Positions 17,163 through 24,694 of a DNA stretch of 32,634 nucleotides are shown here, piece after piece. The notes beneath the pieces are model-generated. The model saw only the letters and a program-made list of their open reading frames with translations, searched no databases and had not been told where the DNA came from. Origin of the DNA: Ruminococcus sp. (GTDB lineage Bacteria > Bacillota > Clostridia > Oscillospirales > Ruminococcaceae); NCBI GenBank assembly GCA_014799805.1, contig JAAVHJ010000035.1:1-32634 (forward strand), in the 5' to 3' direction. Made by a program: the position numbers and the translations under genes. The first letter of the stretch is position 1; each line of letters starts with the position of its first letter.

Positions 17163-17195
17163 AATAATACCGCTTTTTAGGCGGTATTATTTTTA
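17163..17195 (+). terminator. Bidirectional terminator between trkH and the polyamine operon
   Basis: AATAATACCGC (17163-17173) pairs perfectly with GCGGTATTATT (17181-17191) around a 7-base loop and is flanked by A and T runs. It ends trkAH on the plus strand and the long polyamine operon on the minus strand. Confidence 0.9.
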
Positions 17196-17196
17196 G

Positions 17197-18189
17197 TTAA
17201 AATTTCTTAGCTAGCTTGTGTAATGATTCAAATTCTGGTTTTAATTTTTGATAAGTGATTTTGATTTTTTCAGTGTTACGGTAATATTTTACAAGTGCAT
17301 TATGCAACTCTACCAATGTATTAGATTTTTTAATAATTTCACCAATTTCTGTTAAAGTTTTTTTATCTATGTTATTACCCAATATATTTTTAATTGTATC
17401 TTGATATTCTATATCAAAATTTTTTTCTTGGTTTATTAACATACGCAATGTTTCAAAATGAGGTTTTATTTTCTGATAAACTGCATTGGATTTCTGCGTA
17501 TTATTATAATAATTTGCAATTTCGCTGTGTAATTTATTTAATGTATTAGAGTTTGTTATAATTTCAAAAATTTCCGTGGCTGTTTTCTGGTCTATATTAT
17601 TGTCAAAAATAATATTTATAATCTCCTGACACTGTGTATTAGCGTTTTTTTTTTCTTGTTCTACAAAAGAATCAGAACTTTCGGAATCCAGTTGTTTTAC
17701 GATAGAAATCATATTTTCATTTTCCATTGTTTCCTGCAAAGAGGTCACTAGATTATTATATTCTTGTAAATGTTGTTGTTCTAAATTATCTATATTTAAA
17801 TTAATACTCGCAATATCTGGAATGATTTGCAATGTGATAGCCTCATCATGAATATATTTTTTATAAAATTCTGTACCAAGCAGAAAATCTTTATCTTTGC
17901 TAATAATATAAATTTCTGAAGCCTGTTTTGTGCCAATTAAATAGCCTGTAAACATAATTAATTGCATATCTAATGCATTTTTGATAGGGTCACCAATTTT
18001 TAAACACATTGACACTTCATGCAAATTAATCTTTGCTTGACAGGCAACCAATTTTTCATATAATTCAAATGTCAAACTACAATGATTTTTTGTATAAAAA
18101 ATATATATAGAATCTGGTTCTGTTAAATTTTCAATACCCCGTAAGCCATCTGCATGGACATTTTCATAATCTATTAAATATACCGCCAT
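17197..18189 (-). CDS. NYN/PIN-like domain protein with two C-terminal repeats
   Basis: The N-terminal 130 residues form a PIN-like (NYN type) nuclease fold: YLIDYENV at the start with D7 and E9, D74 in ALDMQL, and D99/D101 in IISKDKDF. These are the acidic residues expected at the metal site. A linker of about 50 residues follows, then two similar repeats with a period of 75 residues: NNIDQKTATEIFEII-x-NSNTL... (from about 190) and NNIDKKTLTEIGEII-x-KSNTL... (from about 265), each ending in K-(I/L)-KP-x-FE-(T/S)-L. By family it may be an RNase or RNA-binding protein. It starts 25 bases after aguB and ends at the operon terminator, so it is the last polyamine operon gene, though its link to polyamines is unclear. 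Confidence 0.75.
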   Translation of the reverse strand: MAVYLIDYENVHADGLRGIENLTEPDSIYIFYTKNHCSLTFELYEKLVACQAKINLHEVSMCLKIGDPIKNALDMQLIMFTGYLIGTKQASEIYIISKDKDFLLGTEFYKKYIHDEAITLQIIPDIASINLNIDNLEQQHLQEYNNLVTSLQETMENENMISIVKQLDSESSDSFVEQEKKNANTQCQEIINIIFDNNIDQKTATEIFEIITNSNTLNKLHSEIANYYNNTQKSNAVYQKIKPHFETLRMLINQEKNFDIEYQDTIKNILGNNIDKKTLTEIGEIIKKSNTLVELHNALVKYYRNTEKIKITYQKLKPEFESLHKLAKKF

Positions 18190-18214
18190 TTTTCAGCTCC
18201 TGTTCCATTTTAAA

Positions 18215-19084
18215 TTATAATTCTGTTAAAATTTTATAGCATTCTGGACGTCTATCACGGAATAAGCCCCATTCTAAACGGGCTTTGTCAATATTTTGCA
18301 AATCAAATTCTTGTGTTAAGACAGCATCGCCCTGACGGTCTGCCTGTTGTAAAATTTCACCTGTTTCATTTGTAATAAAAGATGAACCGTAAAATAATAA
18401 ACTAGATTCTTGATTTGCATTTTCTTCACAAGGTGTAACAGATTCTAAACCATAGCGATTAGAGGCAACCACAGGAATAATATTTGAAGCGGAATGTCCT
18501 TGCATACATCTTTGCCAGTGTGGCATACTGTCGCAATTTAAAATAGGTTCTGAGCCAATTGCCGTTGGATAGCATAAAATTTGTGCTCCCTGTAATGTCA
18601 TAGCTCTTGCTGTTTCTGGGAACCACTGGTCCCAACAGATACCAACACCAATTTTGCCATATACTGTATCCCAGATTTTAAACCCTGTATCACCAGCAGT
18701 AAAATAAAATTTTTCCTGATAAAAATGGTCATCTGGAATATGTGTTTTGCGATAAACGCCTAATAAATTACCATCTGCATTAATCATTGCAATAGAATTA
18801 AATAATCTGTTTTTCTCTTTTTCATAAAAACTAATTGGCATGACTAGTTTTAATTCTTTGCAAATTTTTGAAAAATGCAGAACAGCTTTATTTTCATACA
18901 CAGGCGTTGCAAATTGATAATACTCATATTTTCTTTCTTGACAAAAATATTGTCGTTCAAATAATTCAGGTAATAAAACTAAATTTGCCTGTTGTTTACT
19001 AGCCTCACGGACTAATTTTTCTGCATTGGCAATATTTTCCTCTGGATTTTCAGAACATTGCATTTGAATAGCAGAAACTATCAT
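18215..19084 (-). CDS. aguB: N-carbamoylputrescine amidase
   Basis: This 289-residue nitrilase-superfamily enzyme hydrolyses N-carbamoylputrescine to putrescine, CO2 and ammonia. The catalytic Glu-Lys-Cys triad is E40 (LLPELFE), K113 (YRKTHIPD) and C150 (GICWDQWFPE). The segments HWQRCMQGHSASN and VVASNR are typical of AguB. The start overlaps the aguA stop by four bases (ATGA). It follows aguA, so agmatine is converted to putrescine by neighbouring products. Confidence 0.95.
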   Translation of the reverse strand: MIVSAIQMQCSENPEENIANAEKLVREASKQQANLVLLPELFERQYFCQERKYEYYQFATPVYENKAVLHFSKICKELKLVMPISFYEKEKNRLFNSIAMINADGNLLGVYRKTHIPDDHFYQEKFYFTAGDTGFKIWDTVYGKIGVGICWDQWFPETARAMTLQGAQILCYPTAIGSEPILNCDSMPHWQRCMQGHSASNIIPVVASNRYGLESVTPCEENANQESSLLFYGSSFITNETGEILQQADRQGDAVLTQEFDLQNIDKARLEWGLFRDRRPECYKILTEL

Positions 19085-20184
19085 GAAAATTTACCCCCTT
19101 TTGGAATTTGTTGTGTTAAGCAATGAATATTTCCACCGCCTAATAATAATTCTCTTGCTGGAATAGGAATAATTTCTCTCTCTGGGCATAATTTTTGCAT
19201 TAACTCTAAAGCAAATAAATCAGATTTTTTATTATTTCCTCCAAACTGTGGCAGTAATACAGAATCATTTGTAAAATAAAAATTTACATAAGAACCTGCT
19301 AAACGTTCGCCAACTTCTCGAACATCTTCACCCTCTTCAAATACATAGCCTTGTAAATCATGTTCTGTGATACAAATCGGATTTTCAGGAATTGGCAGTT
19401 TATGAATTTTTAACTTTTCTTGTTTTAAAACTTCTAAACAAGCATTTGATAATGCATATTGCGGGTCATTTTGATTATCTGTCCATGCTAGAACCACTTC
19501 TTCTGGATTTAAAAACGCACAGATATTATCTACATGTTCATTCGTTTCATCGTGATAAATACCTCTAGGCAACCAGATAATTTTTTCAGCTCCTAAATAT
19601 TCACAAAGTATTTCTGTAATTTGCTGTTTATTTAAACTTGGATTTCTGCCTTGACTTAACAAACAAGCTTCCGTGACTAAAATACTTCCCTGACCGTTAC
19701 TATGAATCGAACCGCCTTCTAATACAAAATGCTGTGCGTTATAGCAAGCATAACCTGTTTCAGAACAAAATTTTTTTGCAAGAGCATTATCTTCCTGCCA
19801 ATTTTGATACAATCCGTCAAATAATCCGCCCCAAGCGTTAAATTGCCAATCAATGCCCCTTACTTCGCCTGTTTTATTATTTTTAACAAAAGTCGGTGCA
19901 GTATCTCTTGCCCAAGCATCATTTTGTGCAATTTCTAATAATTTAATATTCTGGAGCTGATTTTTTTTGATAAAAATTTCAGCTTCTGTATATTTTGAGT
20001 TACTTGTAATTAAATATAATAATTCACTTTTTGTAATTGCTTTAAAAATTTCCAGAAAGCTTTTTAAAGCAGGTTTTGCATCATAATTCCATGAGCCAGG
20101 ACGCTCCGGAAAAATCATAATACTAGCATCATGCAATTCAAATTCTGCTGGCATATAAAAATTATCTTGTTTTGGTGTTGTCAT
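19081..20184 (-). CDS. aguA: Agmatine deiminase
   Basis: This 367-residue guanidino-modifying enzyme turns agmatine into N-carbamoylputrescine. The family motifs are visible: NDAWARDTAPTF, FVLEGGSIHSNGQGSIL, the His-Asp site in NEHVDN and the catalytic cysteine C355 in GGGNIHCLTQQIP near the C-terminus. AAGGAG precedes ATG 20184. The start overlaps the nspC stop and the stop overlaps aguB, so translation is tightly coupled. Confidence 0.96.
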   Translation of the reverse strand: MTTPKQDNFYMPAEFELHDASIMIFPERPGSWNYDAKPALKSFLEIFKAITKSELLYLITSNSKYTEAEIFIKKNQLQNIKLLEIAQNDAWARDTAPTFVKNNKTGEVRGIDWQFNAWGGLFDGLYQNWQEDNALAKKFCSETGYACYNAQHFVLEGGSIHSNGQGSILVTEACLLSQGRNPSLNKQQITEILCEYLGAEKIIWLPRGIYHDETNEHVDNICAFLNPEEVVLAWTDNQNDPQYALSNACLEVLKQEKLKIHKLPIPENPICITEHDLQGYVFEEGEDVREVGERLAGSYVNFYFTNDSVLLPQFGGNNKKSDLFALELMQKLCPEREIIPIPARELLLGGGNIHCLTQQIPKGGKFS

Positions 20185-21332
20185 GATAAACGCTCCTTGA
20201 AATCCTGATAACTAAATTTTTTAATTACTTCATAAGTTTTATTTGTATGTAACATACCAATATCAGGCAACGGCATACCATTAAACGTATTATTTTTAAC
20301 CATAGAATAAATCATCATATCTTCAAAGCAAAGTCTATCGCCAATACTTAATATATTATCAAAGCTATAATCCCCTATCACATCTCCTGCTAAACAAGTA
20401 CAAGAAGATAATCTATAATTATAATTTTTCTTATCTGGATAATCAGCTTGATACAAAGGCGGTCTATAAGGCATTTCCAAAACATCAGGCATATGACAAC
20501 TTGCAGAAGCATCTAAAATTAATGTTTTTATATTTTGATTTTCAGTAATATCTAATATTTCTGTAATCAAATAGCCTGCATTTAAAGCAATTGCTTCCCC
20601 TGGTTCTAAATACACTTGTACCTGATATTTTTCAGAAAAATCTTTAATTAATTTTATTAATAAATTTCTATTATAATCAGGTCTTGTAATATGATGACCA
20701 CCGCCGAAATTGACCCATTTACAAGCATATAAATATTTTTCAAATTTTTCTTCTACGGCTTTTAGAGTAAGCCCTAAAGCATCTGCATTTTGTTCACAGA
20801 GCGTATGAAAATGCAAGCCGTCAATATCAGGAAAACTTTCTAATTTCTCTAATTTATCAACAGTAACACCCAACCTTGAACCAACTGCACAAGGGTCATA
20901 AATTACGGTTTCTTGTGTCGAACATTCTGGATTGATACGCAAACCAATGCTTTTGCCTGCTTGACGGCAAAATTCGCCGTATTTTTCTAACTGGTTCAGA
21001 GAATTAAAAATAATATCATCAGCAATGCCTACTAATTCTTGCATGTCTTCTAGTTTATATGCTGGTGAAAATACATGTACTTCACCAGAAAAATATTCTT
21101 TTCCTAATTTTGCTTCATACAAGCCACTGGCAGTTGTTCCGGCGAGATATTTTTCAATTACAGGATACACAGAAAACATAGAAAATGCTTTCTGTGCTAA
21201 TAAAATTTTACAACCTGACTGTTCCTGTATCTTTTTTAAAATTTCTAAATTTTGCAAAAGCTTTTCTTCGTCCAACACATAAGCAGGTGTATGTGAGACA
21301 AGTTTTTTTGCTAGTTCCTGATTACTTTGCAT
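20181..21332 (-). CDS. nspC: Carboxynorspermidine/carboxyspermidine decarboxylase
   Basis: This alanine-racemase-fold PLP decarboxylase of 383 residues removes CO2 from carboxyspermidine or carboxynorspermidine. The PLP lysine is K48 in LLAQKAFSMF. HFHTLCEQ, NFGGGHHI, YLEPGEAIAL and the late SCTCLAGDVIGDY (cysteine from the partner subunit site) all match. The frame extends to 21380, but GGTGG lies before ATG 21332, which is one base past the stop of the preceding dehydrogenase; that is the likely start. It works with the upstream dehydrogenase. Confidence 0.93.
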   Translation of the reverse strand: MQSNQELAKKLVSHTPAYVLDEEKLLQNLEILKKIQEQSGCKILLAQKAFSMFSVYPVIEKYLAGTTASGLYEAKLGKEYFSGEVHVFSPAYKLEDMQELVGIADDIIFNSLNQLEKYGEFCRQAGKSIGLRINPECSTQETVIYDPCAVGSRLGVTVDKLEKLESFPDIDGLHFHTLCEQNADALGLTLKAVEEKFEKYLYACKWVNFGGGHHITRPDYNRNLLIKLIKDFSEKYQVQVYLEPGEAIALNAGYLITEILDITENQNIKTLILDASASCHMPDVLEMPYRPPLYQADYPDKKNYNYRLSSCTCLAGDVIGDYSFDNILSIGDRLCFEDMMIYSMVKNNTFNGMPLPDIGMLHTNKTYEVIKKFSYQDFKERLS

Positions 21333-21333
21333 A

Positions 21334-22587
21334 TTAATCCACCAATACTGGATTTTCGTCAACAATCCATGGCAAGCCATATTGATTTAACATATCCATA
21401 TAGGGGTCTGGGTCAAATTCTTCTACATTGAATACACCTGCACCATTCCAGACACCAGAGGCTACTAAAGCCGTACCAATCATAGCAGGTACACCTGTTG
21501 TATAAGAAACGGCTTGTAATCCTGTTTCTTTGTAAGCTTCCTGATGGTCACAAATATTATAAATATAAATACTTTTTTCTTTGCCATTTTTAATGCCTTT
21601 AAAAATACAGCCAATATTTGTTTTTCCGACAGTTCTTGCACCCAATGACGCAGGGTCAGGCAAAAGTGCTTTTAAAAATTTAATTGGCACAATTTCATGT
21701 CCTTCAAACATAACAGGCGTTGTATCTAACATGCCGACATTTTGCAAGCAATTCATGTGTGTTAAATAGCTTTGCCCAAATGTCATAAAAAATCTGATAC
21801 GTTTAATATTTGGAATATTTTTGACAAGGGATTCAATTTCTTCATGATGTAATAAATACATGTCTTTTTGTCCTACGCCTGCAAAATAATATTCACGTTT
21901 AATTTCCATAGGCTTTGTTTCTACCCAATGTCCATTTTCCCAATAAGAACCATTTGCGGACACTTCACGTAAGTTAATCTCAGGGTTAAAATTTGTCGCA
22001 AATGGATAACCATGGTCACCACCATTGCAGTCTAAAATATCAATTTCATGAATTTCATCAAAATAATGCTTTAATGCATAAGCTGTAAATACACTTGTTA
22101 CCCCTGGGTCAAAACCTGTGCCTAACAGAGCAATTAAACCTGCCTGTTTAAATTTTTCCTGATAAGCCCATTGCCATGAATAATCAAAATAAGCTGTAAA
22201 ACCTTTTTCTTGACAACGTTTTTCATAAATTGCACGCCATTCTGGATTATCTGTATCTTCAGCTTCATAATTTGCTGTATCAACATAATTTGCATGGCAT
22301 TCTAAACATGCGTCCATAATGACTAAATCCTGATAAGGCAATGCGACATTCAGAACCGTATGTGGCTGAAATTCTTTCATGAGTGCAACCAGAGAGTCAA
22401 AACTATCCGCATTTACAGTTGCAGTTGTTAATTTCGCATTTGTCTTAGATGCAAGTTTTTCTGCCAAAGCTTCACATTTAGAAACAGTTCTGCTTGCAAT
22501 GCAAATTTCTGTAAATACTGGGTTTTGACAACATTTATGAATTGCAACAGTTGCAACTCCACCACAGCCAATCACTAATAATTTCAT
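21334..22587 (-). CDS. Carboxy(nor)spermidine synthase (saccharopine dehydrogenase family)
   Basis: This 417-residue NAD(P)-dependent enzyme of the saccharopine dehydrogenase family has the Rossmann motif LLVIGCGGVATVAI at its N-terminus and GTGFDPGVTSVFTAY and DCNGGDHGYPFATNFNPEIN in the middle. By family it reductively joins aspartate semialdehyde to a diamine: putrescine gives carboxyspermidine, diaminopropane gives carboxynorspermidine, and agmatine is used in a related route. The neighbouring aguAB favour putrescine, but substrate choice cannot be read from sequence. AAAGGATAG precedes ATG 22587. The nspC gene starts one base after the stop. Confidence 0.92.
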   Translation of the reverse strand: MKLLVIGCGGVATVAIHKCCQNPVFTEICIASRTVSKCEALAEKLASKTNAKLTTATVNADSFDSLVALMKEFQPHTVLNVALPYQDLVIMDACLECHANYVDTANYEAEDTDNPEWRAIYEKRCQEKGFTAYFDYSWQWAYQEKFKQAGLIALLGTGFDPGVTSVFTAYALKHYFDEIHEIDILDCNGGDHGYPFATNFNPEINLREVSANGSYWENGHWVETKPMEIKREYYFAGVGQKDMYLLHHEEIESLVKNIPNIKRIRFFMTFGQSYLTHMNCLQNVGMLDTTPVMFEGHEIVPIKFLKALLPDPASLGARTVGKTNIGCIFKGIKNGKEKSIYIYNICDHQEAYKETGLQAVSYTTGVPAMIGTALVASGVWNGAGVFNVEEFDPDPYMDMLNQYGLPWIVDENPVLVD

Positions 22588-22608
22588 AATAATTTCTATC
22601 CTTTCAAG

Positions 22609-23127
22609 TTATTTTTTTAATTTTGCCTTTCTTATCTTCAGATATTCTTCATAATGTTTATCTGTATAATATCTTTGATTTTTCGGTGTACGTGATGCTT
22701 TCAGTATTCCGCTATTATCCCAGCATTGTAATGTCTTGATTGATATACCTAGCATTTCTGCAAAAACTTTCGGTTTATAAATACTGATATTATGCAAATT
22801 TTCTGTTCCGACAAACGTTGCATAATGCTCATCTGTATAATATTTTTTATTATTTTTTGCACGATATGCTATTAGTAAACCATTTTTATCCCAATGTTCT
22901 AACGTTTTTACTGAAACACCCAGCATTTTTGCAAAATCTTTTTGTGTATAACGAGAAATCCCCTCTGCATTCTCTATTCCAAGATATTCTGCATAATGCT
23001 CATCTGTATAATATCTTCTGTTTTTCTTTGTACGACATGCTTTTAATATTCCTTTTTTATCCCAACGTTGTAATGTTTTTACGGAAACGCCTAACATTTC
23101 TGCAAATTCTTTTGGTCTGTAAATCAT
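22609..23127 (-). CDS. Triple MerR-like helix-turn-helix repeat protein
   Basis: About 172 residues built almost entirely of three copies of a 57-residue unit, beginning at Y3, Y60 and Y117. Each copy reads Y-x-x-K-x-F-A-x-MLG-(V/I)-S-(V/I)-KTL-x-x-WD-x-x-G-(I/L)-L, then R-x-x-x-N-x-(R/K)-YYTD-x-HY. This is the DNA-binding head of MerR-type proteins and of IS607-family TnpA: HTH, then a wing with (R/K)YYT. No dimerisation helix, effector domain or recombinase domain follows. The frame opens at GTG 23139, but GTGGAG with good spacing favours ATG 23127 (ATG 23133 is also possible). It lies between speE and the dehydrogenase in the operon, so it may be a regulator of these genes. Its function is inferred. 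Confidence 0.8.
   Translation of the reverse strand: MIYRPKEFAEMLGVSVKTLQRWDKKGILKACRTKKNRRYYTDEHYAEYLGIENAEGISRYTQKDFAKMLGVSVKTLEHWDKNGLLIAYRAKNNKKYYTDEHYATFVGTENLHNISIYKPKVFAEMLGISIKTLQCWDNSGILKASRTPKNQRYYTDKHYEEYLKIRKAKLKK
22615..23121 (-). repeat. Three direct 171-bp repeats within the HTH gene
   Basis: The coding sequence repeats with a period of 171 bases (57 codons). For instance, the stretch encoding YYTD-x-HY recurs near 22660, 22830 and 23000 on the plus-strand numbering with high nucleotide identity. This points to internal duplication of one HTH domain. Confidence 0.8.
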
Positions 23128-23159
23128 AATCATCTCCACTTCTTGCTTTAAATACTATA

Positions 23160-24023
23160 TTATTTATTTTTATGTTCTTCTTCTTCCAGCAAATCTTCCA
23201 CATATTTAGGAATCATAAACGCTCCCATATGCAAATTTGTTGTATAATACCAAGTTTTTAAATTTCTAGCTCTCCAACGTTTCGCATTTAAATCATGCAA
23301 AGGATGATATTTTTTAGAGGCAAAGCCAAAAAGCCAATACCCTGACGGACAAGTTGGAATATGTGCTTGATACACTCTACTAATGGGAAAACTTTTATAA
23401 GCTTTTCTATGCATGGCACGACAAGCTTCTTCATCTTCGTCAAAAAATGGACTTCCATGTTGATATACCATAATACCATCTTCTTTTAATGCTTTATAAC
23501 AGCTCCCATAAAATTCTTTTGTGAATAATCCAGCTGTATGTCCTAACGGGTCGGTACTATCGTTAATAATTAAATCATATTCGCCTTGTTTACCACGCAA
23601 AAACCGCAAGCCGTCACGATAATAAACTTTTACTCTTGGGTCGTCTAACCCTCTTGCATTGTCTGGGAAAAATTCCTGACATACTTTGACAAATAATTCA
23701 TCAGGTTCCACAACATCAATTTCTTCAATTTCATCATAATAAGACAATTCCCTTGCAACACCACCGTCACCGCCACCGATAACAAGTACTTTTTTGACAT
23801 TAGGGTGTACCGCCATAGGCACATGTACTATCATTTCATCATAAGTAAACTCATCTTTTTCAGAAAAAATCACACTGCCGTCAGATGTTAAAAATCTTCC
23901 AAATTCTTCTGATTCAAATACATCAATTCTTTGAAAATCACTTTCACCAGAAAATAACTGCTTTTCTACACGAATCGACATTTTAACATTATGCGTATGC
24001 ATTTCAGAAAACCAAAAGTCCAA
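23160..24023 (-). CDS. speE: Spermidine synthase family aminopropyltransferase
   Basis: This 287-residue enzyme transfers an aminopropyl group from decarboxylated S-adenosylmethionine to putrescine. Visible motifs are VLVIGGGDGGVARE (dcSAM site), EIDVVEPDE, DDPRVKVYYRDGLRFL, the catalytic IINDSTDPLG and TCPSGYWLFGFASKK. The start is a TTG at 24023 with AAAGGAGG seven bases upstream; the next ATG would remove a conserved N-terminal strand. No speD, the source of its co-substrate, is in the window. That is odd because the operon also codes for the SAM-independent carboxyspermidine route. Confidence 0.93.
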   Translation of the reverse strand: MDFWFSEMHTHNVKMSIRVEKQLFSGESDFQRIDVFESEEFGRFLTSDGSVIFSEKDEFTYDEMIVHVPMAVHPNVKKVLVIGGGDGGVARELSYYDEIEEIDVVEPDELFVKVCQEFFPDNARGLDDPRVKVYYRDGLRFLRGKQGEYDLIINDSTDPLGHTAGLFTKEFYGSCYKALKEDGIMVYQHGSPFFDEDEEACRAMHRKAYKSFPISRVYQAHIPTCPSGYWLFGFASKKYHPLHDLNAKRWRARNLKTWYYTTNLHMGAFMIPKYVEDLLEEEEHKNK

Positions 24024-24064
24024 TTTTTCAGCCTCCTTTTGTTATATTATATTATTTTTAAATT

Positions 24065-24679
24065 TTATGATTCTTGAAAATTCCAGTGTTCAGGAATTCC
24101 CTGCACGTTTAATTTGCGATAACTTTCAGCTTGTTTCTGGAGCTGTTCATTTGTGCAGGTTTGAATATATTCATAATCCTGCCAAATGCGGTTTATTTCT
24201 TCCAGTACAAGTTCATGTTCTGCAAAGTCTTCCAAAGATTCTAATTCATCATAATCAATTAAAAAATCTTCTGAAATTGTCGATAAAATAAAATCATCTA
24301 TATTAGAATTATGATTTATAATACCTGTTGCAAGTAATTCTAAATAATCACATAAATTTTGCATTGCCTGTGAAAAATAAATATTTAAGCAAAAAAATTT
24401 TTCAGGATTCTGTTCTTCATAAGCATACAACATTTCAAAACAAGAATCTATTTGCTTAATTCTATTTTGCATGTCAAAATTTTTACCATTGCAGACAAAA
24501 TTAATACACTCGTCAACAATTTCTGAAAATGAGAAATCTAATTCTAAATTATCAAATGCAGTAAATTTTATAAAACTATATTCCATACGGCATAGGCTTA
24601 ATAATCCCCATTTTTTCGCAATTTCAGGACTAGTTAAATTTTCTTGAATTTTTTTCAAATTTTCTACCAAAATATCCAT
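24065..24679 (-). CDS. Unknown helical acidic protein in the polyamine operon
   Basis: About 204 residues, acidic, predicted mostly helical, with no membrane segment or signal. A GTG at 24694 opens the frame, but GTGAGG precedes ATG 24679, which I take as the start. It lies 15 bases after the decarboxylase stop and 41 bases before speE, so it is co-transcribed. The general pattern (an early LLSLCRMEYSF helix, and a late ELVLEEINRIWQDYEYI) loosely recalls DUF416-like proteins, at low confidence. No catalytic motif is visible and no function is assigned. Confidence 0.7.
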   Translation of the reverse strand: MDILVENLKKIQENLTSPEIAKKWGLLSLCRMEYSFIKFTAFDNLELDFSFSEIVDECINFVCNGKNFDMQNRIKQIDSCFEMLYAYEEQNPEKFFCLNIYFSQAMQNLCDYLELLATGIINHNSNIDDFILSTISEDFLIDYDELESLEDFAEHELVLEEINRIWQDYEYIQTCTNEQLQKQAESYRKLNVQGIPEHWNFQES

Positions 24680-24694
24680 ATTATTTTTCCTCAC

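Noticed and set aside
21333-21380. Upstream extension of nspC
   Set aside because: It overlaps the dehydrogenase gene, has no ribosome site, and the residues before ATG 21332 do not fit the family.
22609-23127. Triple HTH gene as an IS607-type transposon remnant
   Set aside because: The HTH resembles TnpA heads, but there is no recombinase domain, no TnpB and no element end. The gene is well spaced in the operon.
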